Source: Deltaproteobacteria bacterium (lineage in GTDB: Bacteria > SAR324 > XYD2-FULL-50-16). Taken from it: DNA of 35,026 nt. Below, piece after piece: positions 1-8,377 of the stretch (position 1 is the first letter of the stretch; each line of letters begins with the position of its first letter). The translations under genes and the position numbers were made by a program. Location: the NCBI GenBank assembly GCA_018645005.1, contig JABGPJ010000115.1, forward strand, positions 1 through 35,026, read 5' to 3'. The notes beneath the pieces were generated by a model, which was not told the DNA's origin, made no database searches, and saw nothing but the letters and a program-made list of their open reading frames with translations.

Positions 1-108
1 ACTTTTCAATTATGACTTTAAACACATCCTGGGGCTTATATCTCTCAACCTCATGTGTTTCAGATACCAGGTTATCTCTTCTGACAGTGTTTGAATGTCT
101 ACACCCAT
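1..108 (-). pseudogene. 5' end of a leftward gene with a likely 1-base frameshift
   Basis: A strong ribosome binding site (TAGGAGG, five bases before the ATG) precedes an ATG at 108-106. The first frame begins MGVDIQTLSEE and runs only 32 codons to a TAA at 12-10. From about position 75 the frame reached by restoring one missing base reads DNLVSETHEVERYKPQDV and stays open to the window edge. That second stretch is rich in charged residues and looks much more like protein than the first frame does after codon 11. The simplest reading is a real gene with a single-base deletion near 73-77, or a sequencing error there. The family is not recognised and the rest of the gene lies outside the window. 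Confidence 0.35.
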
Positions 109-141
109 TTTGTCCTCCTATAAAAAGAAGATATTGTGAGT

Positions 142-184
142 TCAAATAAAGGTTGGTCTCTTTGAAAGTTCAACCTTTATTTGA
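142..184. promoter_or_regulatory. 14-bp perfect inverted repeat upstream of the leftward gene
   Basis: TCAAATAAAGGTTG at 142-155 is repeated as its exact reverse complement at 171-184, with a 15-base loop. It lies 34 bases or more upstream of the ATG at 108 on the minus strand, where an operator or a leader hairpin would sit. No T-run follows on either side, so it is less likely to be a terminator. Its function is inferred from position only. Confidence 0.45.
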
Positions 185-224
185 TAAGTTTTAAGCATAT
201 GCCAATAAAGAGTCTAAGCCGATC

Positions 225-285
225 AATTAAAAACCGCAAGGGGTTCTTCGCAAAAAGTATTAGCTACAAATTGATTCTCAATTTG
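225..285 (-). other. Two short hairpins downstream of the chemotaxis pseudogene
   Basis: On the plus strand CAAATTG at 267-273 pairs perfectly with CAATTTG at 279-285 around a 5-base loop. Further along in the minus direction, a weak 4-5 bp GC stem is followed by a run of Ts near 225-245 and could be a leftover terminator for the decayed receptor gene. Neither structure is strong. Confidence 0.25.
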
Positions 286-320
286 ATCTAACTATAAAAC
301 CAAAAAGTAAAATATTTTGA

Positions 321-1850
321 CTATACTCTAGGCAGACATTTTCTCAATTTAGATACATCTTCGCTGGTGTGGGTGATTTGCTGCATGGATTTGAGCATTT
401 TCTTCATTTAAGCATTTCCAGCCTTCGTTTCCTGCAATGATTGTCGTGTCAGGGTCTGGGCCGAATTTGCTTTGTCTTCGTTCCCTTTAGCACCTTTTCC
501 GACGATTCCCATGGATGATGTTATCTCTTCCAGCCTCATCGCTTGTTTTGACGAACCACTGGCCAGATCCTCTGAGGAACTTTCAAGATTCAATGCTGTC
601 GTATTGACCTGCCCGCTACTCATTGCAACCTGCGAGAGAGTCCTGCTCAAAACTTTGATAGAGCCATTGATGTTTGTTCTCATCTCATCCAATTCTCCGT
701 TTAAAACAGTGTCGATCTGGCGAGAGAGATCACCTTCTGCAACGTGTGTCATCACAGCATTGATATCTGTTATTGCGGTCTGAAGATCGTCAGAAAGACC
801 GTCCAGCGTATCACATAATAATCCAATTTCATCAACTGCTTTCTGGCCTATGCGTACGCTGAAGTTTCCATTTTTGATCTCGTTCATGACTGTGGTTACT
901 TGAATCAGTGGGCTGCTGATCCGCCGGCTGATCAGCAAGCTGCAAGCAATCGCGACGAGCATTAGAATAACTGATGCCGCCAGGTTCAGGGTGCTGATTT
1001 TCCGTGCAGTCTGATTAATTTCCTTATTATCCATTACAGATAAAATGCCCCAGCCCAAATCTGGTACTACAGCATAAGATACCAACAACCGTTTTCCATT
1101 CCAGTCAATTTTCATGTCACCTTTGGGTTTCTCCATCCTTTGTTTTCCCCACTCAAGCTCATGAATATTAATTGAGTTGTCGATTGTTTCATCCGGATGA
1201 TAAATGATCCCGCCATATTGATCGATCAAAAATACATAGCCGGACTTGCCAATTTTAACATTGTCCAGAAACCGGTCTGTAAAGTACTTCAGGTCTATGT
1301 CAGCGAACATGATGCCGATGATTTTTTCATCGTCTTTTATGGGTAGCGAGATGACAAAGCTGGTGGATTTTGTTTTGGGATTCAAGCGAACGGGAGGTTT
1401 GGGCATTTCTCCCTTCATTGTACTCTGAAAAAAGGCTTGATTCGCAATGGAAGCCCCACGCTGTTTTTTATCGGATGAAGCGACGACCTTACCATCTTTT
1501 CCTGCTATGCCAATGGAAAAGCAAAACTCATTTGCCTTCGCATAGGATTTCAGCTTTTTTCTAGCAGATTTGCGGGATGTTTTTCCAACGAAATTACCCT
1601 CAAGAGAAATCTTAAAAACATAACACTGACTCAGTTTTTCCACATCGTTTCGACGATCTTTAATTCAAGTGAGAATGATCTGCTCTGTTATTCGGGTAAT
1701 CTGCCCGGTTTCTCGAGTCGCTGAATCGGAGACTGAATCAATAGTTGTTATAAAAAAAATGAGTGTTGGAATGCCTGTTGCTGTGATTAACAAAAGCGTA
1801 ATAGAAAGTATGATTTTTAATGATATGGACTTCCTTAGCTTATTTATCAT
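321..1850 (-). pseudogene. Decayed methyl-accepting chemotaxis protein
   Basis: Reading leftward from ATG 1850, one frame encodes a receptor in pieces. First come 61 residues with a basic N-terminus and a transmembrane helix, ending at TGA (1667-1665). The same frame then continues through a dCache-like periplasmic sensor domain (typical GKSGYVFLID and IIYHPDE stretches), a second membrane helix (ASVILMLVAIACSLLI), a HAMP domain and the beginning of the methyl-accepting coiled coil. It meets a TAA at 410-408, continues in frame as MKKMLKSMQQITHTSEDVSK, and then loses similarity, ending at TAG 323-321. The cytoplasmic tip that contacts CheA and CheW, about 150 residues or more, is missing. Because both interruptions leave the frame unchanged, they are nonsense changes and not frameshifts. 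Receptors of this family normally exceed 600 residues, so this copy cannot signal as it stands. Confidence 0.85.
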
Positions 1851-2419
1851 GAGACCTTCAGTTTTTTTTAAGAGAATTGATTTGATAAACCCAATAACGG
1901 CCGAACATACAGGAATATTTAACGGAATGTCAATTTAATTTGACCGATATATTGACACTGACTGGAACGGTTTGGAGAGCAATTAAATATTCATGTTAAA
2001 TATTTTTCTCGATTCCGCTGCTGTTTTTTGGTCGGTTGGCTAATCCTCGATGCCCTTCATCGTTTCTCAAATGATTTTTTTGTTCTTTGGCAATACAGCC
2101 GTTTTACCAAAGAACTTCTCAACTTCTTCTACAGTCTGCATTCTGCGTAGGAACTGGACCTCTCAGGAGGTAAGTATTTATTTATTTAAAATTAGGGTGA
2201 ATTACGGATTTTCAAAACTGAAAAATTCTGATATTCAGATTCTGCCAGAATAGTTATACAGAAATATTCATTTTCACATTCCCCCTTTTGAAAGGGGCCG
2301 CGCGTGATGTGACTATCGATTAACAGAATCAGTAAATATTCAGATAGTTAGGGTGGTCTAATAATAAATAACAAAATCAAGACATTAATTTTTTTACCCG
2401 TGATAAAACGGAATATTCA
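1851..2419. other. Gene-free stretch with a possible tiny coding remnant
   Basis: No convincing gene is present. On the minus strand an open stretch at 2162-2067 reads like protein (EVQFLRRMQTVEEVEKFFGK and onward) for 31 codons before TGA, and resumes in frame for eight more codons. It may be the last trace of a deleted gene, but it is too short to identify. A small GC-rich inverted repeat (CCCCTTTTGAAAGGGG) lies near 2284-2299. Confidence 0.3.
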
Positions 2420-2872
2420 ATGATAAAGCACCCAATTCATGTAGTGTTAAAAACTATGAAAATCTACTTGGATCGGTCTATCGTTGTTTTGATTTCTCTG
2501 TTCTTCCTCAGCTACAGCATCATAAGCAGTGCAAGCTGCCGTAGTTTTGAAAATTTAAACAAGATTTTCAATAATGCCTACACAGAGCTGCTCGTTCTGG
2601 AAGATGACTCGGGTGAGATGGTCGTACTCCTTGATTCGTTTTGTGAAGTCGATACCGGATCTGAAGATTCATCGGAAGAAAATGACGACCCTGATTGTGA
2701 GCAATGTACCTACTGCCAGGCCACTAATAATGGATTAGTATTGACGCAGGCGCCGCCCCTGAATCTAAATCAGGCCATTGCGAGCAGCCAAAAAATCCAC
2801 AACCACGGACGTTCTTACATCAACAAGAAAATCACCCTGAACCATCCCCAGAGAGCCCCCCCTCAAGTCTAA
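2420..2872 (+). CDS. Small exported protein with a CEQCTYC motif
   Basis: The 150-residue product starts with a basic segment and a hydrophobic export helix (IVVLISLFFLSYSIISSASC), either a signal peptide or an anchor. An acidic middle (EDSSEENDDPDCEQC) follows, then a C-E-Q-C-T-Y-C cluster and a basic, proline-containing tail. The layout of signal, short acidic body, CxxCxxC cluster and proline-rich end resembles small DUF2946-like proteins found beside copper-responsive TonB receptors, and the next genes are NosL, a TonB receptor remnant and SCO. A copper or other metal role is therefore plausible but inferred. An alternative start is the ATG at 2456 (MKIYLDRS), which gives a more standard signal peptide. 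Neither start has a clear Shine-Dalgarno sequence. Confidence 0.6.
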   Translation: MIKHPIHVVLKTMKIYLDRSIVVLISLFFLSYSIISSASCRSFENLNKIFNNAYTELLVLEDDSGEMVVLLDSFCEVDTGSEDSSEENDDPDCEQCTYCQATNNGLVLTQAPPLNLNQAIASSQKIHNHGRSYINKKITLNHPQRAPPQV

Positions 2873-3424
2873 GAACCTATTTCCAAAGAAAACCAAAAAA
2901 TCACAAAATAAGTAGATTCTGTCAACGCCAACAGGTGTCCAGGCTTACGTGCGCCTATGGTTCTGCTAAACGGGTGAACGTATACCTTGAGGCTGATTTG
3001 AATCCCTACGCTCTCTTTTCCTGGAATAAGCGTGTCTGTTTTTTCTCAGCCCGTGAGTCTGAGTCGAAAAAAGCATATTTGCAGGCATTGAGTACAGCAT
3101 CTAATGGAAGCTTATGGCAAACTGTTGAATTTGTTTAGATTTTGTCAAATGGTTTCGGATATTATTGTCAGATTTGACTTTTCCGTGGTGTCAACATGAA
3201 CAGTTGAACAATGACGATCTTAGCATTGTCGAGTGAGTCCTTTTTCTGGGAATCCACCCGTGTGAAGGACGCCGTAAAACGGACAATCATCTGATCAAGA
3301 AAAGCCAAACAAATTGAATAGGTTATCGTTTATATCATCTAAATATTGTCAATATTTGAAAAGAAACTATGGAAATAGCAGAATTGTTGTTTCTATCTTT
3401 GGTAACTTTTTAGAGGGGAAAAAA
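2873..3424. other. Gene-free stretch before the NosL gene
   Basis: A 67-codon open frame at 2935-3138 begins with GTG, lacks a ribosome binding site and resembles nothing familiar, so it is not called as a gene. No riboswitch or strong hairpin was recognised. The stretch ends with the GAGGGG ribosome binding site of the NosL gene. Confidence 0.3.
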
Positions 3425-4051
3425 ATGAAAAAACAGATTAATAGAAGAAAAATGTTAGGCATCATGGCAGTTTCAGGAGTTAGCTTAAGTGTGACCGCAG
3501 CATGTTCTCAACAACCTGCTGCTGTAAATCCGAAACATGCTACAGTTGATGGCACTCCCAGGCAGTTTTTTCCAAAAAATGGCCCCGATTCGATGCCCCA
3601 GAAAAACGACATTGAGAAGTACCCTAAATGCCCATATTGCGGTATGAGTCGCAAGATGTGGAATCACAGTCGACACCTGATCCATTATGGTGATGATCTG
3701 GTTGATCCAACCTGCTCGCTCCATTGTGCCGCCATCAGTCTGAGCCTGAATCTCGACAGAACACCCAAAGCAATTTACGCAGCTGATTTTGGTGCTGACA
3801 CGAAGATCAAACCTTTAGTCAATGTTGATCAGGCAACTTACCTGGTCGGCTCTAACTTAAAGGGTACCATGACGGCAACCAGTAAAATGGCCTTTGCCTC
3901 TGCAGAATCGGCGAAAGGTGTCATGGGTGAAAAAGGAGGGAAAATCGGTGATTTTGGTTACGCGTTGACCGAAGCCTATCTCAGCATGGCCAAAGATACG
4001 ATGATGATTCGGAAGAAACGTGCGATGAAGAGAAAAAAAATGAAAAAGTAG
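3425..4051 (+). CDS. NosL family copper-binding lipoprotein
   Basis: The product is a predicted periplasmic, membrane-anchored copper carrier of the NosL family, whose members deliver Cu(I) to nitrous oxide reductase or serve in wider copper trafficking. The ATG at 3425 is chosen because GAGGGG lies just upstream and it gives a clean lipoprotein signal: NRRKMLGIMAVSG followed by a lipobox ending TAAC. The twin arginine suggests Tat export. The mature part carries the NosL core CPYCGMSRKMWNHSRH, with its CxxC, downstream Met and His, and a second cysteine pair at CSLHC. The C-terminus is a lysine- and arginine-rich tail, unusual for the family. No nosZ gene is in the window; the neighbours are a SCO protein and a TonB receptor remnant, which points to copper handling. 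Confidence 0.85.
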   Translation: MKKQINRRKMLGIMAVSGVSLSVTAACSQQPAAVNPKHATVDGTPRQFFPKNGPDSMPQKNDIEKYPKCPYCGMSRKMWNHSRHLIHYGDDLVDPTCSLHCAAISLSLNLDRTPKAIYAADFGADTKIKPLVNVDQATYLVGSNLKGTMTATSKMAFASAESAKGVMGEKGGKIGDFGYALTEAYLSMAKDTMMIRKKRAMKRKKMKK

Positions 4052-4401
4052 GAAACAGCTGAAAAAAATATCGGACATTGTTTGATGGTTGCGGAAAATT
4101 CAGGTAAATCGATCCATCCATTGATCAGATAGCGGGAAGGTCGGAGATACCTGCTTTGAAACCTCGAGCATACCAAGCTATTGACCTAAACAGCGGAACC
4201 TTACCGTTTCATTTTCATCCAGTTCAATTGATATATAATCTATCTATTATAGAGGTTTAGGTAAAATAATCGTATTTCTTTTGTAACTGTTCAGCATGGC
4301 TCCGTCGAGGGGATCATGATTCAAAACACGGATGAATCCATCCCTGGAGCCAAGTGTTTCGTTAGAAACGCGTTGGCGAAAACGTCCTGTTTTCGAGCAT
4401 T
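4052..4401. other. Gap between NosL and the TonB stub
   Basis: No gene is seen. The right part (4305-4401) is taken up by a long inverted-repeat structure described separately; the left part shows nothing distinctive. Confidence 0.4.
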
Positions 4402-4421
4402 TTGAATCATAATCCCCTCGA
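4305..4421. repeat. Long inverted repeat, 22-bp arms
   Basis: The arm at 4305-4326 (starting TCGAGGGGATCATGATTC) is the reverse complement of 4400-4421 with a single mismatch. The 73 bases between the arms contain a further perfect 7-bp hairpin (CGAAAAC/GTTTTCG). The whole can fold into a long stem with inner stems. The right arm overlaps the apparent start of the TonB-receptor stub. It may be a small non-autonomous mobile element, a strong terminator after nosL, or a leader structure. Confidence 0.6.
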
Positions 4422-4716
4422 CTCCGGAAAAGTGGTGAATAGATACTTTCTTTTTTACTTCAGTCTGGTTTGTCTATCTCTACAAACAGTATTTGCACAA
4501 AATAACACAGTCCATAACAACGACGATAATGAGAAACTCATTGAGCATAAACTTGATGAAATCAGTGTCACTGCCACTCGCATCGAACGAAAAACAGCGG
4601 AAGTTCCAGCCAGTATTGCAGTGGTAACAAAGGAGAACCTCGAAGATTCAAAAATGCATAATATTAAAGATGCATTGATAGAAGCTCCTGGGGTTCAGGT
4701 TCAATCAATCGGCTAA
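4402..4716 (+). pseudogene. TonB-dependent receptor, plug-domain stub
   Basis: The 104-residue reading frame has a signal peptide (YFLFYFSLVCLSLQTVFAQ), a TonB-box-like segment (LDEISVTATRIERKTAEVPA) and the start of the plug domain (IKDALIEAPGVQVQ), then stops at TAA. Outer-membrane receptors of this family are 600-800 residues, with a 22-strand barrel after the plug, and nothing downstream continues it. It is therefore a truncated remnant, probably left by deletion. The called start is TTG inside an inverted repeat; GTG at 4432 or 4435 would also serve. The position between NosL and SCO suggests that the lost receptor imported copper or a copper chelate, which is an inference from context. 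Confidence 0.8.
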
Positions 4717-4816
4717 TAAATTAGTCAAGTGTTTCCCATCAATGAAAAGGAAACACGTTGCTGTCACATTTTATTTGCAAAATGTTCAATGTTTTTACGA
4801 CTTTTACAAATTAATT

Positions 4817-4846
4817 ATGTGAAGCTATTTATTAACGATCCCTAAG
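4817..4846 (+). repeat. Dispersed repeat end (right-end type)
   Basis: ATGTGAAGCTATTTATTAAC followed by GATCCCTAAG closely matches 5744-5773 and, more loosely, the right end of the element at 16690-16794. It appears to be a solitary end of the same small repeat family, with no partner end nearby. Confidence 0.45.
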
Positions 4847-4977
4847 CAGGTCTAAAACAACCTTTCCAGGACTAAAACGGTTGTTTTAATGGAGTTATTT
4901 TATTGTAATTTATTCTAGGTTTTTCAATATCACGCTGGTTTGCCAGTAAACTCTTGATTCTGAAAATAGCAGATAAA

Positions 4978-5589
4978 ATGACCGTTTTTTCAACCAATAG
5001 TTTTCTCAAAGGATATATCCTTATTTGGGTACTATTGTTTTCTTATATGCCTATTTCAAAGGAGCTTCAAGCTCAGCAGATCAAGCTGCGATCATTTTCC
5101 AAAATAGGGGGCAATTTTATCCTGCATGACATGCATGGCAATAAAGTCCAACTAATAGATTTCAAACAAAAAATAGTGATTTTGTTTTTCGGATATACGC
5201 TATGTCCGGATATATGCCCTAATACGTTGTTCGTAATGGCAGATGTACTGAAACAGCTAGGAGAAATGTCCTCGAATGTAAAACTTATTTTCATCACGCT
5301 CGATCCCAAAAGGGACACAGGCAAGCGGTTAAATGAATATTTAAGCATATTTGATAATCGAATCATCGGTCTCAGAGGAGATGAAAAATCAACAGTTGCA
5401 ATCACCAAAAAATATGTAACAAGATTCCGCAAGAAGAAGTTGGGATCAACAGAAGAATATCTTATTGACCATACTGCTTACACTTTTCTCATCGATCAAA
5501 ACAGTACCATCAGATACATCTTCCCGTATAAAACCACTCCCGGTTTCATGGTCAAAACGGTTATCAAATTATTGGCCGAAACGTCTTAA
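4978..5589 (+). CDS. SCO1/SenC/PrrC family copper chaperone
   Basis: This is a thioredoxin-fold, membrane-anchored periplasmic protein. Family members bind copper and deliver it to the CuA site of cytochrome oxidase or nitrous oxide reductase, or act in thiol redox. After an uncleaved or cleavable N-terminal helix (GYILIWVLLFSYM) the domain shows FGYTLCPDICPNTL, the CxxxC copper site, and the conserved distal histidine in LIDHTAYTFLID. FITLDPKRDT is the usual family stretch. Length (203 residues) is normal. The ATG at 4978 is preferred over the upstream TTG at 4954 because it gives a compact signal; neither has a good ribosome binding site. It follows NosL and the TonB stub, so all may once have formed one copper supply group. 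Confidence 0.88.
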   Translation: MTVFSTNSFLKGYILIWVLLFSYMPISKELQAQQIKLRSFSKIGGNFILHDMHGNKVQLIDFKQKIVILFFGYTLCPDICPNTLFVMADVLKQLGEMSSNVKLIFITLDPKRDTGKRLNEYLSIFDNRIIGLRGDEKSTVAITKKYVTRFRKKKLGSTEEYLIDHTAYTFLIDQNSTIRYIFPYKTTPGFMVKTVIKLLAETS

Positions 5590-6000
5590 AGAGAGTATTT
5601 TAAGTCGATTTTTTACCCTTCGCGCGAAGAGACAAGAATGCATATTCACATTCATTCATCAGGCGGAGAAGCAAAATTCTGGCTTGAACCTCAAATTGAA
5701 TTAGCAAAAAACTCCCCAAAACACTGGACATTTTGCGAACAGAATGTGAAGCAATTTATGAGCCGACCCTAAGCATTCCATAAGGGCCAGTTGAGCACAA
5801 TGAAGCGGCTATGATTCATCCTTGCGCTTTTTCCACTACATATATATTATTGGCTGACTGGTATAGATAGATTTTACGGGCTTGAACAGAGTTCGGTGGA
5901 TTAACCTCTGCAAGCGTGCCGAGATGCCCGTAGAAGCATGGTTAGTGTTTTAGCTGATAAATGCTAATCATCGTCATCACAAACATGAAAGGAGGCTTAA
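5590..6000. other. Gap holding a dispersed repeat
   Basis: No gene was found. Positions 5704-5773 align over about 70 bases with 16728-16794, the right half of the MITE-like element, sharing blocks such as ACATTTTGC, ACAGAAT and GAGCCGACCCT. The gap ends with an excellent ribosome binding site (AAAGGAGG) for the next gene. Confidence 0.5.
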
Positions 6001-6285
6001 ATGTTAAACTCGATCATTCTAATTAATGCTGAACGAACCAAAATTAATGAAGTGGCTGATAAACTTGCCAGTACAGATGGCATATCAGAAGTTTATTCGG
6101 TGGCTGGAAAATATGACCTGATTGCGATTGTGCGGGTCAAATCAAATGATGATCTAGCCAATCTGGTAACGAACGAATTATCGAAATTTGAATCCATTAC
6201 TAGAACAGAAACTTTGATCGCATTTCGGGCGATATCCCGTCATGATCTGGAAGCCATGTTTTCCTTCGGTTTTGAGGAAAAGTAG
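6001..6285 (+). CDS. Stand-alone RAM domain protein (Lrp/AsnC ligand-binding domain)
   Basis: The 94-residue protein is almost exactly one RAM (ACT-like) domain, the amino-acid-sensing half of Lrp/AsnC regulators, with no DNA-binding helix-turn-helix. The alternating strand and helix pattern is clear: SIILINAERTKINEVADKLA, then ISEVYSVAGKYDLIAIVRV, then ITRTETLIAFRAIS. Such single-domain proteins form decamer-like assemblies and may bind amino acids or modulate partner regulators. The start is fixed by AAAGGAGG five bases upstream. It stands alone, with gene-free gaps on both sides, so it gives no operon context. The domain assignment is secure; the biological role is unknown. Confidence 0.85.
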   Translation: MLNSIILINAERTKINEVADKLASTDGISEVYSVAGKYDLIAIVRVKSNDDLANLVTNELSKFESITRTETLIAFRAISRHDLEAMFSFGFEEK

Positions 6286-6620
6286 GGGATACTTCATCTG
6301 GCCATCCATTAAAGTGTTGAAAAAAAGAGGATTGACATCGCAAAAGGGAATTCTTATCATCGAACTCCGGGTCCACTAACTTGCAAAACACTGTATTTGC
6401 GTACTATTTTCGTTTGTTGATTTTAATTCGCTTTATACAATTTTAAAGTAGGTTTTTCTGGACTAGATCATTTCTTAACGTGAGGTGGAAGTCATGAAAT
6501 ATTTTTTTTCTGATTAACGGATACAGATAATAAAATTCCAGACATCGATAATCATATTTATTTCGGACGAAATATCAGAATGTTAGGGCAGATATCTAAT
6601 GTATTTTGGAGTGCATGTCT
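6286..6620. other. Gene-free gap
   Basis: Apart from a poly-T run near 6500 inside a 7-codon open frame, nothing recognisable is present. It probably holds the promoter of the downstream histidine kinase, but no clear -35/-10 pair can be assigned. Confidence 0.3.
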
Positions 6621-8213
6621 ATGTTAAACAAACCAACCTACGAAGAGTTGGAAAAAAATATTTCGGACTTGGAGAAAGAGCTCCTCAGGCAAAAAGACGC
6701 TGAGAAGGCACTTCGGAAGAGCGAGGAACTTTTTAAACGTGTTTTCCAAACGAGTCCGGACTCAGTCACCCTTACCGGGCCGGATGGGGAGTATATCGAT
6801 GTAAACCGGGGATTTATAACATCAGTCGGTTACACCCGGGAAGAGGCGCTGGGGGAAACGTCGAGCAATCTCAATTTGTGGGTTGACGAAAGTGATTTAA
6901 ATGAGTTGAGGCGGATTCTTGGAGAAAAGGGGTTCGTTCAGAATTTCGAGACGCAATTTTACAAAAAGGATGGCTCTATCAGCACCTCCCTTTTATCTGC
7001 GTCTGTATTCGAAATTGACGGTGTCTGGCTTACGCTTTCCATAACCCGTGAAATCAGCGATCTGAAAAAAGCAGAGGCTGCGCATAGGGAGAGTGAAGAA
7101 AAATATAAAACAATCTTTGAAACGGTTCCAACATCGATAATCATGCTGAATAAGGACGGCCAGATAGTCGATATCAATCCCCACTATGTAACCAGTCTCG
7201 GAGAAGGAGAAACAAAAAAGGAAGACTATCTAGGAGAAAATCTTGTATCACACCCAGACACTGTGAATGCTAAGCTATCCGAAGCGTACAAAAAAGTACT
7301 TGAGGGAGAATCATTTGACAAAAAGGATGTATATTTCCCAACACCAACAGAAGGTACGGATAGTTATTTCAATGTTAAAGGCGCACCTCTTTTTAAAGAC
7401 AAAGAGATTATCGGCGCAGTTATAACACATGAAGACGTCACCCAGCGCAAACATCTGGAAGAACATTTAGTGAAAGCCAAGGAAGAAGCAGAGGCTGGCA
7501 ACAAAGCAAAATCTGATTTTCTAAGCAATATGAGCCATGAACTACGTACTCCGATGCAAGGGATATTAGGTTATGCCCATCTCGCCATTGAGAGAATTGA
7601 TAATCTATCTAAAGAGAAAATACTTCAATATATCAAGCAAATGAAGAACTCGGGCAATAGATTACTCTATTTACTCAATGATTTATTAGATTTTTCCAAA
7701 CTGGAAGCAGGGCTGGTTGAATACAGTTTTTCACCAGTGAACTTGTCCAAACTGGTCCAGGTACCGGTTTATGAACTGGGTGCTTTGTTGAAAGAAAAAA
7801 ATATTTCTGTCAATTTCTTACAACCGGATTTTGACGATCTTGGATTTATGGATTCACAAAAGATTATGCAGGTCATAAGAAATCTATTATCGAACGCAAT
7901 AAAATTCTCAGATGCCGGAAGCGAAATCGATATTAAAATTGAGGATGATACGGATAACCTGGCCTTTTCCATTTGTAATAGGGGTGTTGGTCTTCCGGGG
8001 ACTGAATTGGAGGCAGTGTTTGATAAGTTTGTGCAGAGTAGCAAAACCAAAACAAGTGCCGGGGGAACCGGTCTCGGTCTGGCTATTTGTAAAAACATCA
8101 TTTCAGATCATAAAGGAATAATCTGGGCTGAAAATAATCCCGATGGCGGAGTAATTTTCAGATTAAGGATTCCTAAAACTCAGTGTAACACTCCCTCTCA
8201 GTTAATTGTGTAA
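6621..8213 (+). CDS. PAS-PAS sensor histidine kinase
   Basis: This is a cytoplasmic sensor kinase with no membrane segment. An N-terminal coiled coil leads into PAS domain 1 (about residues 33-150), PAS domain 2 (about 158-280), a linker helix, a HisKA dimerisation domain with the phospho-acceptor His at about residue 306 in SHELRTPMQGILGY, and an HATPase domain. The ATPase part has an N box (NLLSNAIKFS), a G1-like box (NRGVGLPG) and a G2 box (GGTGLGLAIC). The usual first Asp of the G1 box is Asn here, which could weaken nucleotide binding. The ATG at 6621 is chosen because GGAG lies nine bases upstream; ATG 6615 is too close to it. A response regulator gene starts 26 bases downstream but is truncated, so the kinase seems to have lost its partner. 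Confidence 0.88.
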   Translation: MLNKPTYEELEKNISDLEKELLRQKDAEKALRKSEELFKRVFQTSPDSVTLTGPDGEYIDVNRGFITSVGYTREEALGETSSNLNLWVDESDLNELRRILGEKGFVQNFETQFYKKDGSISTSLLSASVFEIDGVWLTLSITREISDLKKAEAAHRESEEKYKTIFETVPTSIIMLNKDGQIVDINPHYVTSLGEGETKKEDYLGENLVSHPDTVNAKLSEAYKKVLEGESFDKKDVYFPTPTEGTDSYFNVKGAPLFKDKEIIGAVITHEDVTQRKHLEEHLVKAKEEAEAGNKAKSDFLSNMSHELRTPMQGILGYAHLAIERIDNLSKEKILQYIKQMKNSGNRLLYLLNDLLDFSKLEAGLVEYSFSPVNLSKLVQVPVYELGALLKEKNISVNFLQPDFDDLGFMDSQKIMQVIRNLLSNAIKFSDAGSEIDIKIEDDTDNLAFSICNRGVGLPGTELEAVFDKFVQSSKTKTSAGGTGLGLAICKNIISDHKGIIWAENNPDGGVIFRLRIPKTQCNTPSQLIV

Positions 8214-8239
8214 AGGAAAACCTCCATTGGAATGTGACA

Positions 8240-8377
8240 ATGGAAGAAAAACCAAAAGTAATGATTGTCGACGATGATCAGATGAATTTGATATTTTCCA
8301 GGGTGCACATAAGCTGTTTTTACATTTATCAGATGTCGATCCGTGTACCCAAGCCTTTATCGATAGACTGCTCGTAA
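8240..8377 (+). pseudogene. Truncated response regulator receiver domain
   Basis: The reading frame begins MEEKPKVMIVDDDQMNLI, the hallmark beta-1 strand and acidic triad of a CheY-like receiver domain. After about 19 residues it loses all resemblance and stops at codon 46. The phospho-acceptor Asp near residue 55 and the rest of the domain are absent. The point where similarity ends (about 8295-8305) is close to the end of the convergent ornithine cyclodeaminase-like gene, which suggests that a deletion or insertion joined the two. It sits directly after the kinase and was probably its cognate regulator. Confidence 0.7.

Noticed and set aside
472-783. Plus-strand open frame across the receptor
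   Set aside because: It is the reverse strand of the chemotaxis coiled coil, has no ribosome binding site, and gives a low-complexity product.
1665-1667. TGA in the chemotaxis receptor as a selenocysteine codon
   Set aside because: The position is in a structural region with no catalytic cysteine, no SECIS-like hairpin was seen after it, and a second stop (TAA) interrupts the same frame later.
2050-2253. 67-codon plus-strand frame after the receptor
   Set aside because: No ribosome binding site. Its first part is the complement of a more protein-like minus-strand stretch.
2935-3138. 67-codon open frame before the NosL gene
   Set aside because: GTG start with no ribosome binding site, no recognisable motif and no neighbour link.
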